The position numbers and the translations under genes were made by a program. Positions 1-9,791 of a stretch of DNA of 64,000 bases are shown here, piece by piece. How positions within the stretch are numbered: position 1 is the first letter of the stretch; each line of letters starts with the position of its first letter. The notes under the pieces were generated by a model. The model was not told where the DNA came from and searched no databases. It worked only from the letters and a program-made list of their open reading frames with translations. Origin of the DNA: Achromobacter piechaudii NBRC 102461 (GTDB taxonomy: Bacteria > Pseudomonadota > Gammaproteobacteria > Burkholderiales > Burkholderiaceae_B); contig NZ_BCTK01000016.1 of the NCBI RefSeq assembly GCF_001571245.1, positions 1-64,000 on the forward strand. The letters run 5' to 3'.

Positions 1-70
1 GGTGATTTGTTTTTGTGTTGGTTTGCGCATTGCCCTGTAATGAGCAATGCCGCTATGAATTGATAAAGAA

Positions 71-102
71 AAGCCTCGCGGCTCACGCCGCGAGGCTTTT
101 TT
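71..102. terminator. Bidirectional rho-independent terminator
   Basis: A perfect 12-bp stem (AAGCCTCGCGGC pairing with GCCGCGAGGCTT) closes a TCAC loop and is followed by a T run on the plus strand. An A-rich tract on its other side gives a shorter T run on the minus strand. It lies just past the 3' end of dctD and probably ends both dctBD and an upstream plus-strand transcript outside the window. Confidence 0.85.
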
Positions 103-123
103 GTTTAGCTCTCGCTGCTTTCA

Positions 124-1530
124 CTACCCGTTGGGCAGATATTGTTGGCGGTCGATACCATGGCGCTGCAGTTTGTCGTAGAAGGTTTTGCGTGGGATCC
201 CCAGCGACTCCAATGTTGCCTTGATGTCTCCTTGGTGGGCTTGAAGCGCGTCACGGATCAGCTGTGCTTCAAACTGCTCCATGCGTTCGGGCAGGCTTTG
301 AGTATTACGCAATACAGAAGCGTGAGGGGCTGCTGGAGCGTCCAGCACGCCCAGCACCAACCGTTCGGCGAAGTGCGCAAGCTCTCGTACATTGCCCGGC
401 CAGTCGTGCGACATCACATACTGATTGATCGAAGCGGGCATGTCAGGAATATCGCGTTGGAAGCGGCGCGATGCATGGCCAAGATAATGCGCAAACAGAA
501 GCGGGATGTCGTCTCGGCGTTCGCGCAAAGGCGGAATACGGATCGTGACGACATTGAGTCGGTAGAAAAGATCTTCACGAAATTTTCCGCGGATGGCCGG
601 ATCGCCCAGGTCTTCCTTGGTCGCTGCCACTACCCGCAGGTCCAGATTGCGCACCTCATTGCTGCCCAGCGGCGTGATCTGGCGGGATTCAAGCACCCGC
701 AGCAGCTTGACCTGCACCGCCAAGGGCATGCTTTCGATCTCGTCCAGGAACAAGGTTCCACCGCTGGCGTGTTCGATACGGCCGATGCGCTTCTTCTGCG
801 CGCCCGTAAAAGCGCCAGGTTCATGGCCGAACAATTCGCTTTCGATGACGCTTTCCGGCAGCGCTCCACAATTGATTGCCACCAGCGCGTGATGCCGGCG
901 GCGACTCAACCGGTGCAGCGCGGTGGCGACGACTTCCTTGCCCGTACCCGTTTCGCCTTCCACCAGCACGTCTACGTTTGCGTCCGCAATGTGGCGCAGC
1001 GTTTCCTTGATGCGTTGCATCGCCGGCGTCGTGCCAATGAATGGCACTTCGTCCGCCTCGACCGTAAACGCCGCTTCGCGCAGCCGGCGATTTTCCAACA
1101 CCAGCCGGCGCTTTTCGGCCGCATGCAGGATCGCGGTAGTCAGCCGATCTGGCGCGTAGGGTTTGGCCAGGAAATCGTAGGCGCCGTCACGCATGCATTG
1201 CACCGCAGTAGCGATATCTCCATGACCGGTGATGAGAATGACCGGCAGCTCGGGATCCAAGTCGCGCAGACGGTGGAACAGCTGCACGCCATCGATATCG
1301 GGCATGCGGATATCCGTGACGACGACGCCTTCAAAGCCTCGGTGCAAGGCAGGCAGCGCAGAGCGCGCGGAGCCATAGGCATCAACCGTCATGCCGTGTA
1401 GTTTCAGCGTCTGGACATTGGCGCGGCGCAGCTCTTCATCGTCGTCGATAAAGACGACATGCGGCGGGGCCGGCGCGCGATCTTCAGGCTGCGCGGTGGA
1501 ATCTGGGTAGGTGTCGGGCATACGGATCAT
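124..1530 (-). CDS. dctD: C4-dicarboxylate response regulator DctD (sigma-54 activator)
   Basis: This 468-residue NtrC-family response regulator activates sigma-54 RNA polymerase when phosphorylated by its sensor kinase. The receiver domain covers about residues 24-140, with the acidic pair D30/D31 and phosphoacceptor D73 (VVTDIRMPD). The AAA+ domain covers about 163-395, with Walker A GETGTGKE at 192-199 and the sigma-54 contact loop GAFTGA at 239-244. A Fis-type helix-turn-helix ends the protein ([13 protein letters not shown]). The gene overlaps the 3' end of dctB by ATGA, so the two are probably translationally coupled. The divergent C4-dicarboxylate carrier gene and the sigma-54 promoter between them support the name DctD over a generic NtrC-like label. 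The first 20 residues are weakly conserved-looking, and M4 is a possible alternative start. Confidence 0.93.
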   Translation of the reverse strand: MIRMPDTYPDSTAQPEDRAPAPPHVVFIDDDEELRRANVQTLKLHGMTVDAYGSARSALPALHRGFEGVVVTDIRMPDIDGVQLFHRLRDLDPELPVILITGHGDIATAVQCMRDGAYDFLAKPYAPDRLTTAILHAAEKRRLVLENRRLREAAFTVEADEVPFIGTTPAMQRIKETLRHIADANVDVLVEGETGTGKEVVATALHRLSRRRHHALVAINCGALPESVIESELFGHEPGAFTGAQKKRIGRIEHASGGTLFLDEIESMPLAVQVKLLRVLESRQITPLGSNEVRNLDLRVVAATKEDLGDPAIRGKFREDLFYRLNVVTIRIPPLRERRDDIPLLFAHYLGHASRRFQRDIPDMPASINQYVMSHDWPGNVRELAHFAERLVLGVLDAPAAPHASVLRNTQSLPERMEQFEAQLIRDALQAHQGDIKATLESLGIPRKTFYDKLQRHGIDRQQYLPNG

Positions 1531-3488
1531 GGCGATGTGGCCGGCCAGGAATTCGCGGCGGGGGCCTTTCGTAATGTGAGAATGAACGTGGCGCCGCCCT
1601 GGGCGCCAGGAATGGGCGCAAACGCAGGGTCGTCGGGATTCGCAGCCAACAGCTCGCCGCCGAACTCGGCGACGATGTCGCGGCAGATAACCAGGCCCAG
1701 GCCGAGACCTTCCGGTTTCGTCGTGTAGAAAGGCGTGAAAAGGCGCGCGCGCGTATCGCCAGCCAGGCCAGGACCGTTGTCGTTGACGTAGAGCCGGACT
1801 GTCGCGCCCAGGTCTTGCAGCACCACAAGCACGCGGCCGTCGCTGATATTTTCCAGCGCCTCCATTGCGTTTTGCAGCAGATTCACCAACACCTGCTCCA
1901 AGCGGATACGGTCAGCGCGGACCATCACGTCCAGGTCGTCAGGGCGTCGCACAACGGTGACCCCTTGCCTGCGGGCCCGAGGGCCGACTAGCAGCAGCGC
2001 ACCGTCCATGGCGTCTTTCAGGCTGGTGGGGCCGACCGATGCCCCCGCCTTGCGCGAAAACGCGCGCAGTTCGCCAGTGATATGACCGATACGCTCGGTC
2101 AGCGTGGCAATCGTGCCCAGATTTTCGTGCACGGCGTTCACATCCTCGCGCCGCAGAAATTCGGTGGCGTTGTCCGCATAGGCGCGGATGGCGGCAACGG
2201 GCTGATTGATTTCGTGCGCAACGCCAGCAGCGACCTGACCCAGCAGCGCCAGTTTGCTCGCCTGCACCAACTCGTCCTGCATCGTGTGCAGACGCGCTTC
2301 GGCGCGTTGCCGTTCGTCCATCTCGTCCATCAGTTGCTCATTGACCTCGCTCAGTTGGGCCGTGCGCTCTCCCACCAATGCGGCCAACTGCGCCTGGATG
2401 GCGGCGTGCTGTTCGGCTTGCTCGCGATTGCGTTGACGGCGGTAGAGCACAAGGCCGATGGCGGCGGCCGACAGACTGAGCGCCAGCAGAGCGGCCAGTT
2501 GCGCGTTCGCGGTCGCTTGGTTCATCGCTGCCTGCACGGGCGACAACAGATGCAGCGTCCAACCCGCCGACTCGGCAATCGGCAGCGTCGTGTGCAGCAG
2601 CGGCGCACCTTTTGGAACTTGCGGCAGGGCCTCGTCGAGGTGGACCAAATCGCCATCGCTAATCAACGACAGGGGCGGGGTCAGCGGCAAGGTCTGAAAA
2701 CGCGCATCACCGAATTGAAGGCTGGTGCGCAAGGTCTGCGCCAAATCAGCCGTGAGCGGCGCAAGGACGTCAAAGCGCCAGTCCGCCACACTGCCCAGCA
2801 GCACTACGCCGTGCTCGTCGGTCACGAAGATGGGCGCGCTGGATTGCCGCCAGTCGGATTCAATATCGCGGAAATCCACCTTCAGGACGATCACGCCCAA
2901 CATGGCGCCGCGAGCATCGTCCACGCGACGAGACAGGTACAGCCCGGCTTCGTGGCTGATCGTGCCCAATGCAAAATGCTCGGCCCAGCCGCGCTCGACA
3001 GCGCCTTGAAAATAAGGTCGAAACTGATAATCCACCCCGACGAACGTGGCGGGCTCGCGCCAGTTGCTGGCGGCTATCGCCAGTCCCGTCTTGTCCAGCA
3101 GATAGATCGCCGAAGCGCCAACGCCACGCGTAAGCGTGTCGAGTTTGTCATCCAGCGATTCGATCTGGGTGGTGGTGGCGCCTTGCAGCACGGCGCGAAC
3201 ATCCACGTCGCGCGTCAGGACGAAGGGCAGCGCGCGGAATTTGTCCAGGTTGTTCCGCAGCAGCGCCGCGTTGATCTGGCCGGCACTGCGGGCCTGGACG
3301 GTGGCGTTTTTGAGCGCGGTTTCGCGCGCCCAATTCGTGGCAACTTGCAGCACCCCCGCGACCACGGCAACGGCGATCAATATCAGCAATGCGCGCGCAC
3401 GCCAGGACCCTCTGGACCTGCGCGGCAGCAGCGCGCCAGACGACGACGGGCTTGACTGGGATGGAAAGGAGGAGGGCGGCTTGGACAT
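1527..3488 (-). CDS. dctB: C4-dicarboxylate sensor histidine kinase DctB
   Basis: This is a membrane sensor kinase of the DctB type, about 653 residues from ATG 3488. It has an N-terminal membrane segment ([19 protein letters not shown]), a long periplasmic double-PAS-like sensor region, and a second membrane segment ([19 protein letters not shown]). A coiled coil and a HisKA domain with phosphoacceptor motif [13 protein letters not shown] follow, then an HATPase domain with N-box NLLQNAMEA and glycine boxes DNGPGLAG and GLGLGL. It should sense succinate, fumarate or malate in the periplasm and phosphorylate DctD. The start is uncertain. ATG 3509 has a better ribosome site (GCGGGATAG) and would add seven residues, but it would put the first DctD-type palindrome inside the coding region. 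The gene may be autoregulated because that palindrome abuts its start. Confidence 0.93.
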   Translation of the reverse strand: MSKPPSSFPSQSSPSSSGALLPRRSRGSWRARALLILIAVAVVAGVLQVATNWARETALKNATVQARSAGQINAALLRNNLDKFRALPFVLTRDVDVRAVLQGATTTQIESLDDKLDTLTRGVGASAIYLLDKTGLAIAASNWREPATFVGVDYQFRPYFQGAVERGWAEHFALGTISHEAGLYLSRRVDDARGAMLGVIVLKVDFRDIESDWRQSSAPIFVTDEHGVVLLGSVADWRFDVLAPLTADLAQTLRTSLQFGDARFQTLPLTPPLSLISDGDLVHLDEALPQVPKGAPLLHTTLPIAESAGWTLHLLSPVQAAMNQATANAQLAALLALSLSAAAIGLVLYRRQRNREQAEQHAAIQAQLAALVGERTAQLSEVNEQLMDEMDERQRAEARLHTMQDELVQASKLALLGQVAAGVAHEINQPVAAIRAYADNATEFLRREDVNAVHENLGTIATLTERIGHITGELRAFSRKAGASVGPTSLKDAMDGALLLVGPRARRQGVTVVRRPDDLDVMVRADRIRLEQVLVNLLQNAMEALENISDGRVLVVLQDLGATVRLYVNDNGPGLAGDTRARLFTPFYTTKPEGLGLGLVICRDIVAEFGGELLAANPDDPAFAPIPGAQGGATFILTLRKAPAANSWPATSP

Positions 3489-3490
3489 GG

Positions 3491-3508
3491 TGTGCGGGTT
3501 TCCGCACA
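3491..3508. promoter_or_regulatory. Putative DctD upstream activator site 1
   Basis: TGTGCGGGTTTCCGCACA is a perfect 7-bp inverted repeat around a 4-base centre. It closely resembles the DctD sites described upstream of rhizobial dctA genes. It sits directly before the dctB start and about 150 bases upstream of the expected dctA transcription start, a normal distance for a sigma-54 enhancer. Confidence 0.8.
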
Positions 3509-3522
3509 TTCTATCCCGCTTT

Positions 3523-3540
3523 TGTGTGGCTTTCCGCTCA
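3523..3540. promoter_or_regulatory. Putative DctD upstream activator site 2
   Basis: TGTGTGGCTTTCCGCTCA is an imperfect copy of the palindrome at 3491-3508. The centre-to-centre spacing is 32 bases, about three helical turns, so two DctD dimers could bind the same face of DNA. A strong plus a weaker site is the pattern known from rhizobial dctA. Confidence 0.75.
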
Positions 3541-3624
3541 TCTGGTCGCCCGTCGGGTGCATTCCTTCGGAAAAATCCAAGAATTATCAAAGACTTGCCT
3601 CTGTTTCGCGCTGCGCAAACCCGC

Positions 3625-3640
3625 TGGCACGGGTCTTGCA
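3625..3640 (+). promoter_or_regulatory. Sigma-54 (-24/-12) promoter of dctA
   Basis: TGGCACGGGTCTTGCA matches the sigma-54 consensus TGGCAC-N5-TTGCA at every defined position, with GG and GC at the required 10-base spacing. It reads toward dctA and predicts a start near 3650, leaving a leader of about 130 bases. Two DctD-type palindromes lie upstream. Confidence 0.92.
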
Positions 3641-3782
3641 TATAGACCGGTAAGCCGATGCGCGACCTGCGTGCGGTGAAATCGGCGTGCGTCCACTGCG
3701 CATTGCCATAAAACAGAAAACGCTCCGTCGCCCGCTGCGCTTAATCGCTCAAGGCTAGGGGCATTGGTGGGGACAAATCCCG

Positions 3783-5135
3783 ATGATCGACGTAGATCAA
3801 GGCGCGCCCGCGCGCAAGCTCAAGTTCCATCAAATCCTGTATGTGCAGGTAATTTTCGCCATCGTGATCGGGGTGCTGCTGGGCGCGTTCAAGCCTGAAC
3901 TCGGGCAGCAGATGCAGCCGCTGGGCGACGCATTCATCAAGCTGGTCAAGATGATCATCGCGCCCGTGATTTTCCTGACGGTTGCATCGGGCATCGCCGC
4001 CATGAGCGACCTGAAGAAGGTCGGGCGCGTGGCCGGCAAGGCGATGCTGTACTTCCTGACTTTTTCGACCCTGGCGTTGATCATCGGTATGATCGTCAGC
4101 CACATCGTGCAGCCGGGCGCGGGCATGCACATTGACCCCAGCACCCTGGACCAGAAGGCCGTGGCGAATTTCGTGGCGAAAGCGCACGACTCGACCATCA
4201 CCGGCTTCCTGATGAACATCATCCCGACGACGATCTTCAGCCCGTTCGTGGGCGGAGACATTCTTCAGGTGCTGTTCGTGGCCGTGCTGTTCGGCATTGC
4301 GCTGGCGATGGTCGGTGAACGCGGCAAGCCGATCCTCAACTTCATGACGGCCCTGGCCCAGCCCATCTTCAAGCTGGTCGCCATCTTGATGAAGGCTGCT
4401 CCCATTGGCGCGTTCGGCGCGATGGCATTCACGATCGGCAAGTACGGCATCAAGTCGGTCGTGAACCTGGCCATGCTGGTGGGCACGTTCTACGCGACCT
4501 CGGTGCTGTTCGTCGTCGTGGTGCTGGGTCTGGTCGCGCGCTACAACGGTTTTTCGATTCTGAAGCTGGTGCGCTACATCCGCGAAGAGCTGCTGCTGGT
4601 GCTGGGTACGAGCTCGTCGGAAGCCGCCTTGCCCACCCTGATGCAGAAGATGGAACGCGCTGGCTGTTCGAAGTCGGTGGTTGGTCTGGTGGTGCCCACC
4701 GGCTATTCGTTCAACCTGGACGGCACCAATATCTACATGACCATGGCCGCGCTGTTCATCGCGCAGGCGTGCGACATCCCCTTGTCGCTGGGCGATCAGA
4801 TTCTGTTGCTGGCCGTGGCGATGCTCAGTTCCAAGGGCGCAGCGGGCGTGACGGGCGCGGGCTTCATCACCCTGGCCGCCACCTTGTCCGTGGTGCCGTC
4901 GGTGCCGATCGCCGGGATGACGCTGATCCTGGGCGTGGACCGCTTCATGTCCGAATGCCGCGCCTTGACCAACCTGGTGGGTAACGCCACCGCCGCCGTC
5001 GTGGTGGCGCGCTGGGAAGGCGAGCTGGATCAGGAACAGCTGCATGCCGCGTTGGACGGCCAAGCAACTGCGACGGAACCGCTGGGCGATATGCCTGCCC
5101 CTGACTCGCGGGCTGCCATCAGCCACTCTGCCTGA
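3783..5135 (+). CDS. dctA: C4-dicarboxylate/H+ (Na+) symporter DctA
   Basis: This 450-residue inner-membrane carrier belongs to the dicarboxylate/amino acid:cation symporter (DAACS) family and imports succinate, fumarate and malate. It has the alternating membrane helices and re-entrant loops of the family. The serine-rich motif [10 protein letters not shown] (275-284) and substrate-site motif [11 protein letters not shown] (305-315) are typical of DctA rather than the glutamate carriers. Length matches E. coli DctA closely. The start at ATG 3783 has a ribosome site (GGTGGGGA) about ten bases upstream. The gene stands alone under a sigma-54 promoter with DctD-like sites and is followed by a strong terminator. 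The divergent dctBD pair makes a complete sensing and uptake module. Confidence 0.95.
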   Translation: MIDVDQGAPARKLKFHQILYVQVIFAIVIGVLLGAFKPELGQQMQPLGDAFIKLVKMIIAPVIFLTVASGIAAMSDLKKVGRVAGKAMLYFLTFSTLALIIGMIVSHIVQPGAGMHIDPSTLDQKAVANFVAKAHDSTITGFLMNIIPTTIFSPFVGGDILQVLFVAVLFGIALAMVGERGKPILNFMTALAQPIFKLVAILMKAAPIGAFGAMAFTIGKYGIKSVVNLAMLVGTFYATSVLFVVVVLGLVARYNGFSILKLVRYIREELLLVLGTSSSEAALPTLMQKMERAGCSKSVVGLVVPTGYSFNLDGTNIYMTMAALFIAQACDIPLSLGDQILLLAVAMLSSKGAAGVTGAGFITLAATLSVVPSVPIAGMTLILGVDRFMSECRALTNLVGNATAAVVVARWEGELDQEQLHAALDGQATATEPLGDMPAPDSRAAISHSA

Positions 5136-5155
5136 TCACCTGGCAAGGCTCGGAT

Positions 5156-5196
5156 AAAAAATCCCCCGGCATCGAATTCGATGTCGGGGGATTTTC
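5156..5196. terminator. Bidirectional terminator between dctA and maf
   Basis: ATCCCCCGGCATCGAATTCG pairs with the following CGATGTCGGGGGAT around a short centre. It has A6 before and a T-rich tract after. It lies between two convergent genes and can end both transcripts. Confidence 0.9.
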
Positions 5197-5226
5197 TTAT
5201 GCAGAAAGCAGAATGCAGGATCCCGT

Positions 5227-5856
5227 TCAGGGGATCGGAATGCCAGCGCTGCGCAGCAGATTGGACGTTTCAAACAGCGGCAAGCCCATCACACCCGTAT
5301 AGCTGCCGGAAATGTGCGAGATGAAGGTGCCCGCCAGACCCTGGATGCCATACGCGCCCGCCTTGCCGAAGGGCTCGCCGCTATCGCAATAGCGGCCGAT
5401 TTCGTCGTCGCTCAATTCGCGCATGTGGACCTGGGTAATCGACACCGCCTCAAGCAATTGCTCACCTGCGGCGCAAACGGCCACGGCGGTATGCACCTCG
5501 TGAACCGAGCCTGACAGCGCGCGCAGGATGCGCATGGCGTCTTCGCGGTCGGCGGGCTTGCCCAACACCGCGCCATCGAGAATGACCGTGGTATCGGCCG
5601 CCAGAAGCGGCAGTTCGGCAAGTGACTGCGCGCGCATCCAGTCGCGTCCGCGCAGCGCCTTGTCGCGGGCGGTGCGCCGCACATAGTCGCTGGCGCTCTC
5701 GCCGTCGTGTTGGGGTTCGTCTTCGCCCGGCGGGGCGGGTACGAGCAGGACTTCGTGCGCCAGGCCGATCTGCGTCAGCAATTCACGCCGTCTCGGGCTG
5801 GCCGAGGCCAGGTAAAGGCGGGCGGGCGGGGCGTCGGTGTCTGCGATGTGAGTCAT
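5227..5856 (-). CDS. Maf-family nucleoside triphosphate pyrophosphatase
   Basis: This 209-residue Maf/Ham1-fold enzyme removes pyrophosphate from non-canonical or modified nucleoside triphosphates in the cytoplasm. The family signature SASPRR (18-23) and the central segment ADTTVILDGAVLGKP, with its catalytic aspartate, are present. YceF-type enzymes (7-methyl-GTP) and YhdE-type enzymes (dTTP/UTP) share this fold, and I cannot separate them reliably by eye. Its position directly after rlmH in the nadD-rsfS-rlmH run is common in betaproteobacteria. In relatives an rng gene (ribonuclease G) often follows maf, but here the run stops at a terminator shared with dctA. Confidence 0.9.
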   Translation of the reverse strand: MTHIADTDAPPARLYLASASPRRRELLTQIGLAHEVLLVPAPPGEDEPQHDGESASDYVRRTARDKALRGRDWMRAQSLAELPLLAADTTVILDGAVLGKPADREDAMRILRALSGSVHEVHTAVAVCAAGEQLLEAVSITQVHMRELSDDEIGRYCDSGEPFGKAGAYGIQGLAGTFISHISGSYTGVMGLPLFETSNLLRSAGIPIP

Positions 5857-5889
5857 GCGTAAACAAGTGGGGCGCCGCCCGGCCAGCGG

Positions 5890-6360
5890 TCAGGCGCGGT
5901 GGTAGGGATGATTGGTCATGATGGCCCACGCGCGATAGAGCTGCTCGGCCAGTACCACGCGAACCATCGGATGAGGCAGCGTCAGCGACGACAAACGCAG
6001 TTGTCCGCTGCATGACGCCTTCAGGTCGGCATCCAGCCCGTCCGGGCCGCCGACCAGGAAAGCGACGTCCTGGCCGCCCGCGCGCCATTGTTCCAGTTTT
6101 TGCGACAAGGCCATGGTGGTCAGGTCGCGGCCGCGCTCGTCCAGCGCCAGGCGCAGCGCGCCCGGAGGCAGCGCGGCCTCGATACGCTTGGCCTCGGCGG
6201 CCATCATCTGGGCGGGCGTTTTTCCGGTGGTGCGCGGTTCGGGCTTGATCTCGCGCAGTTCAAGCGCGCAATCGGCGGGCAGGCGCTTGGCATAGTCGGC
6301 CCAGGCGGTCTCCACCCAGTCCGGCATGCGCGTTCCCACCGCGGCAACGATCAGTTTCAC
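5890..6360 (-). CDS. rlmH: 23S rRNA pseudouridine-1915 N3-methyltransferase RlmH
   Basis: This 156-residue SPOUT-family methyltransferase uses S-adenosylmethionine to methylate pseudouridine 1915 in helix 69 of 23S rRNA on assembled 70S ribosomes. The length is that of the family. The knotted cofactor site shows as [10 protein letters not shown], followed by the conserved C-terminal block [18 protein letters not shown] and the tyrosine-rich tail NHPYHR. It begins 9 bases after the rsfS stop and is evidently in the same transcript as nadD and rsfS. The pairing with ribosomal silencing factor rsfS is very widely conserved. Confidence 0.96.
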   Translation of the reverse strand: MKLIVAAVGTRMPDWVETAWADYAKRLPADCALELREIKPEPRTTGKTPAQMMAAEAKRIEAALPPGALRLALDERGRDLTTMALSQKLEQWRAGGQDVAFLVGGPDGLDADLKASCSGQLRLSSLTLPHPMVRVVLAEQLYRAWAIMTNHPYHRA

Positions 6361-6369
6361 GGCTGGAAC

Positions 6370-6774
6370 TCAGGCTTCGTCTTCGTCGTAGCCGTTGTCG
6401 GTCGGGATGGGGGCGACCCGGGTCGACTCGGGCAACAGCTTCACACGGACCGGCTTGCCGCCCCAGATTTCTTCCAGGTTGTAGTACTGGCGGATGGCGG
6501 GCTGCATGATGTGCACGACCACATCGCCCAAGTCGACGACGACCCATTCACCGGTGTCTTCGCCTTCGATGGTGATGCCGGTCAGTTCCAGAGAGCGGCC
6601 TCGGTCGGCGACGCTGGAAGCCAGGGCCCGGGTTTGGCGGTTGGAGGTGGCACTGGCAATCACGACGCGATCGAACAAGCTCGTCAGATGCGTGGTGTTG
6701 TAGACCTTGATGTCTTGCGCCTTGACGTCTTCGAGGGCATCGATGACGGCGCGTTGGAGTTTCGTTATATCCAT
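6370..6774 (-). CDS. rsfS: Ribosomal silencing factor RsfS
   Basis: This 134-residue protein binds uL14 on the 50S subunit and blocks subunit joining when nutrients run low. The RsfS/Iojap fold is clear in the segment from KAQDIKVYNT through DRVVIASATSNRQ to GEWVVVDLGDVVVHIM and the end motif YYNLEEIW. An open frame continues far upstream, but ATG 6774 (MDITKLQRA) gives the family length, so I chose it. The acidic tail DNGYDEDEA extends slightly beyond most homologues. It sits between nadD and rlmH, the classic arrangement. Confidence 0.95.
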   Translation of the reverse strand: MDITKLQRAVIDALEDVKAQDIKVYNTTHLTSLFDRVVIASATSNRQTRALASSVADRGRSLELTGITIEGEDTGEWVVVDLGDVVVHIMQPAIRQYYNLEEIWGGKPVRVKLLPESTRVAPIPTDNGYDEDEA

Positions 6775-6848
6775 AGCTGCAAATATAACCCGCGGACGGT
6801 CGGCGGATGCCGGCTCCGTGGCGCGTTCAGCGCCGGGCGGGTGTGGGT

Positions 6849-7436
6849 TTATCGGTAAAGTTGGTGCGCCGCAATATAGGCGGCGACAGGCGGGGCCAGC
6901 AGGCCGTCCGTGGGTTCGCCCGCGGCCAGGCGACGGCGGATGTCGGACGCGGACACCGCCATCGGGGCAAAGGGCAGTTCTTCCAGCTGGTGGCCTTGTT
7001 CGTGCAACCACGCGCTTAACTCCGCAGGCGGCGTCAGCGCGGTGCCGGGACGGGTAGCCACGGCCAGATCCACCAGGCTGGCGATGTCGCGCCAGTTGCG
7101 CCACGTGCAGAAATTGGCAAGTTGGTCGGCGCCCAGCAGCCAGACATAGCGGGCGTCCGAGGGCAGGGCGCGCAGCGTGTCGATGGTGTAAGTGGGGCCG
7201 TCGCGTTCGATTTCGATGGGGTTGACGAGCAGGCCGTCGTGGCCGCCGATGGCCAATTCAAGCATGTCGCGGCGCTGTTCGCCGGTGGCATGCAAGGCGG
7301 CGCGTTGCCACGGGTTGCCTGCGGGGATCAGCTCCACGGCGGCCAGCTCCAGCGTGGACAGCGCGTTTTGCGCCAGCGCAACGTGAGCGACGTGGACGGG
7401 GTCGAAGCTGCCGCCCAGGAGACCGATGCGCTTCAA
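6849..7436 (-). CDS. nadD: Nicotinate-nucleotide adenylyltransferase NadD
   Basis: This enzyme adenylylates nicotinate mononucleotide to deamido-NAD in the NAD synthesis pathway. The nucleotidyltransferase signature [11 protein letters not shown] near the N-terminus carries the two catalytic histidines. The C-terminal motif SASDIRRRL corresponds to the family's ISSTxIR element. The protein aligns from [10 protein letters not shown]. The best start is TTG 7436, which overlaps the hemF stop codon (TTGA) and gives 195 residues; an upstream ATG at 7514 would add 26 unlikely residues. The overlap suggests translational coupling to hemF. The gene is followed by rsfS after 74 bases. Confidence 0.93.
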   Translation of the reverse strand: MKRIGLLGGSFDPVHVAHVALAQNALSTLELAAVELIPAGNPWQRAALHATGEQRRDMLELAIGGHDGLLVNPIEIERDGPTYTIDTLRALPSDARYVWLLGADQLANFCTWRNWRDIASLVDLAVATRPGTALTPPAELSAWLHEQGHQLEELPFAPMAVSASDIRRRLAAGEPTDGLLAPPVAAYIAAHQLYR

Positions 7437-8344
7437 ACCCAGTCCCGCGGTGTCAGGTAGGGGGCAAGCTCGGCTTCGGGCGTACCCGGTTCGGGATGCC
7501 AGTCGTAGCGCCATTGCGCCATGGGAGGCATCGACAGCAGAATGGATTCTGTCCGGCCGCCCGATTGCAGCCCGAACAGCGTGCCACGGTCGAACACCAG
7601 ATTGAATTCCACATAGCGTCCACGGCGGTAGGCCTGGAAGTCGCGTTCGCGTTCGGTGTAGGCCAAGCCGCGCCGGCGTTCGACGATAGGCAGATAGCTG
7701 TCCAGGAACGCGTCGCCCACGGAACGGGTCAACGCGAAAGAAGCATCAAAGCCGGGCGCGTTCAGGTCGTCGAAGAACACGCCGCCGATGCCGCGCGTTT
7801 CGTTGCGGTGCTTCAGGAAGAAGTATTCGTCGCACCAGCGCTTGTAGCGCGGGTAGTACTCGGGGCCATGGCTGGCCAGCGCGTCACGGCAGACCGTATG
7901 GAAATGGCGAGCGTCTTCCTCGAACGGGTAGTAGGGCGTGAGGTCTATGCCGCCGCCAAACCAGAAGATGTCGGCTTCGTCATGCCCGGGGCGAGCCGCC
8001 GCCACAAACATGCGCACATTCATGTGCGTGGTGGGCACGTAGGGGTTGCGCGGGTGCAGGACCATCGACACACCCATCGCCTCCCAGGCTCGGCCGGCAA
8101 GTTCCGGGCGATGCGCGCTGGCGGACGGTGGCAGTTTCGTGCCTTTGACATGGCTGAACAGCACGCCCGCGCGCTCGAACAGCGTGCCGCCTTCCAGCAG
8201 CCGCGACAAGCCGCCGCCGCCTTCCGGCCGGACCCATTCGTCGGCGCGGAAAGGGCCGCCTTCCGCGGCTTCCAGCGCCTGGACGATGCGGGCCTGCAGG
8301 CCGGTGAGGTAATCGCGGACAGTGGCGACGGGCAAGGCGTTCAT
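7433..8344 (-). CDS. hemF: Oxygen-dependent coproporphyrinogen III oxidase HemF
   Basis: This 303-residue enzyme decarboxylates coproporphyrinogen III to protoporphyrinogen IX using oxygen, in cytoplasmic haem synthesis. Conserved blocks include [29 protein letters not shown] and [11 protein letters not shown], which hold the metal-binding and active-site histidines and aspartates. ATG 8344 ([13 protein letters not shown]) gives the usual family length; the open frame extends 30 codons further upstream without family similarity. The gene lies 13 bases after purD and overlaps nadD, so the order purD-hemF-nadD looks like one transcript. Needing oxygen, it suits an aerobic organism. Confidence 0.96.
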   Translation of the reverse strand: MNALPVATVRDYLTGLQARIVQALEAAEGGPFRADEWVRPEGGGGLSRLLEGGTLFERAGVLFSHVKGTKLPPSASAHRPELAGRAWEAMGVSMVLHPRNPYVPTTHMNVRMFVAAARPGHDEADIFWFGGGIDLTPYYPFEEDARHFHTVCRDALASHGPEYYPRYKRWCDEYFFLKHRNETRGIGGVFFDDLNAPGFDASFALTRSVGDAFLDSYLPIVERRRGLAYTERERDFQAYRRGRYVEFNLVFDRGTLFGLQSGGRTESILLSMPPMAQWRYDWHPEPGTPEAELAPYLTPRDWV

Positions 8345-8357
8345 CGGCGGCTTTCGG

Positions 8358-9665
8358 TTACGCGTTGGACTTGGGCTTTTGTTGCGACGGCTTGAGCGCG
8401 CGCCAGCCGATGTCGCTGCGGTACTGGCGACCATCGAAATGGATGCCGTCGATGGCTTCGTACACGCGGTCGCGGGCCATCTTGACCGAGTCGCCCAGGG
8501 CCGTCACGCACAGCACGCGGCCACCGGTGGTCTTGGTTTCGTCGCCGACCAGTTCGGTGGCGGCGTGAAAGACCATGCAATCTTCGGCGTCGGCGGGCAG
8601 GCCGCGGATGACGTCGCCCGTGCGCGGCGTGTTCGGATAGTTGTGCGAGGCCAGCACCACGCCCAGCGCGGTGCGGCGGTCCCAGACGATGTCGGCCTGG
8701 TTCAACGTGCCGTCCACGGCGTGTTCAAGGGCGTCCAGCAGGTCGCTCTTGACGCGCATCATGATCGGCTGCGTTTCCGGGTCACCCATGCGGCAGTTGA
8801 ATTCCAGCGTCTTGATTTCGCGGTCGGGATCATCGCCCGGGGCGATCATCAGGCCGGCGTACAGGAAGCCGGTGTACGGAATGCCGTCGCGCGTCATGCC
8901 CTGCACGGTCGGCAGGATGATTTCGCGCATGATGCGGTGGTGCAGTTCCGGCGTGACGATGGGCGCGGGCGAATACGCGCCCATGCCGCCCGTGTTCGGA
9001 CCCTGGTCGCCATCCTGCAGGCGCTTGTGGTCCTGGCTGGTCGCCAGCGCCAACACGTTGCGGCCATCGCACATGACGATGAAGCTGGCTTCTTCGCCCA
9101 CCAGGCATTCTTCGATGACCACGCGCGCGCCAGCGGCGCCCATCGAGCCATCGCCCAGCATGGCGTCAACGGCGGCGTGCGCCTCTTCCAGCGTGGCCGC
9201 GACCACGACGCCCTTGCCGGCAGCCAGGCCATCGGCCTTGATGACAATGGGGGCGCCTTCCTGGTCGATGTAGGCATGCGCCTGGACCGGGTCGGTGAAG
9301 GTGGCGTAGCGTGCGGTCGGGATGTTGTGCCGGACCATGAAGGCCTTGGCGTAGTCCTTCGAGCTTTCCAGCTGCGCGGCGGCCTTGGTGGGGCCAAAGA
9401 TCTTCAGGCCGCGTGCGCGAAAGACGTCCACGACGCCCGAGGCCAAAGGCGCTTCGGGCCCGACGACCGTCAGGGCGATCCCTTCGCGCTGGACGAAATC
9501 GGCCAGCTCCTCGGCATTGGTGAGCGGGATGTTTTCCATCTGCTCGGCTCGTTGCGTACCGCCGTTACCCGGCGCGACGAACACTTTGTGTACGCGCGGG
9601 GAGCGGGCCAGCCGCCAGGCGAGGGCATGTTCGCGGCCGCCCGAGCCAATTACCAGGAGTTTCAT
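8358..9665 (-). CDS. purD: Phosphoribosylamine-glycine ligase PurD
   Basis: This 435-residue GAR synthetase joins phosphoribosylamine and glycine with ATP in the second step of purine synthesis. It starts with the diagnostic [19 protein letters not shown] and has the N-domain motif [14 protein letters not shown]. The ATP-grasp domain follows at about 100-330, with [15 protein letters not shown] for ATP binding and the family signature [14 protein letters not shown]-terminal barrel-sandwich domain and a basic tail ([11 protein letters not shown]) complete it. The gene lies between yebC, 126 bases upstream, and hemF, 13 bases downstream. Confidence 0.97.
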   Translation of the reverse strand: MKLLVIGSGGREHALAWRLARSPRVHKVFVAPGNGGTQRAEQMENIPLTNAEELADFVQREGIALTVVGPEAPLASGVVDVFRARGLKIFGPTKAAAQLESSKDYAKAFMVRHNIPTARYATFTDPVQAHAYIDQEGAPIVIKADGLAAGKGVVVAATLEEAHAAVDAMLGDGSMGAAGARVVIEECLVGEEASFIVMCDGRNVLALATSQDHKRLQDGDQGPNTGGMGAYSPAPIVTPELHHRIMREIILPTVQGMTRDGIPYTGFLYAGLMIAPGDDPDREIKTLEFNCRMGDPETQPIMMRVKSDLLDALEHAVDGTLNQADIVWDRRTALGVVLASHNYPNTPRTGDVIRGLPADAEDCMVFHAATELVGDETKTTGGRVLCVTALGDSVKMARDRVYEAIDGIHFDGRQYRSDIGWRALKPSQQKPKSNA

Positions 9666-9791
9666 GTTGCGTGATTCTGAAGGTTGCCACTCTAGCCCGT
9701 GGAGAAGGCGACGGACCCGGGACAGCCCGGGGCCGATTCATATTCCGGCGTGCCGGCGGCCGGAGCCGTCGACGCGCCGGACCCGTGGGGT

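Noticed and set aside
1..70. A tRNA or small RNA gene at the window start
   Set aside because: The sequence has no cloverleaf or recognisable RNA fold apart from the terminator at 71-102; it is probably the 3' flank of an upstream gene.
142..1401. A plus-strand open frame antisense to dctD
   Set aside because: Low-complexity arginine- and glutamine-rich product; the minus-strand DctD has full receiver, AAA+ and Fis domains.
3741..5126. A 461-codon open frame antisense to dctA
   Set aside because: Histidine- and glutamine-rich shadow of the membrane helices of DctA; no start site or motif.
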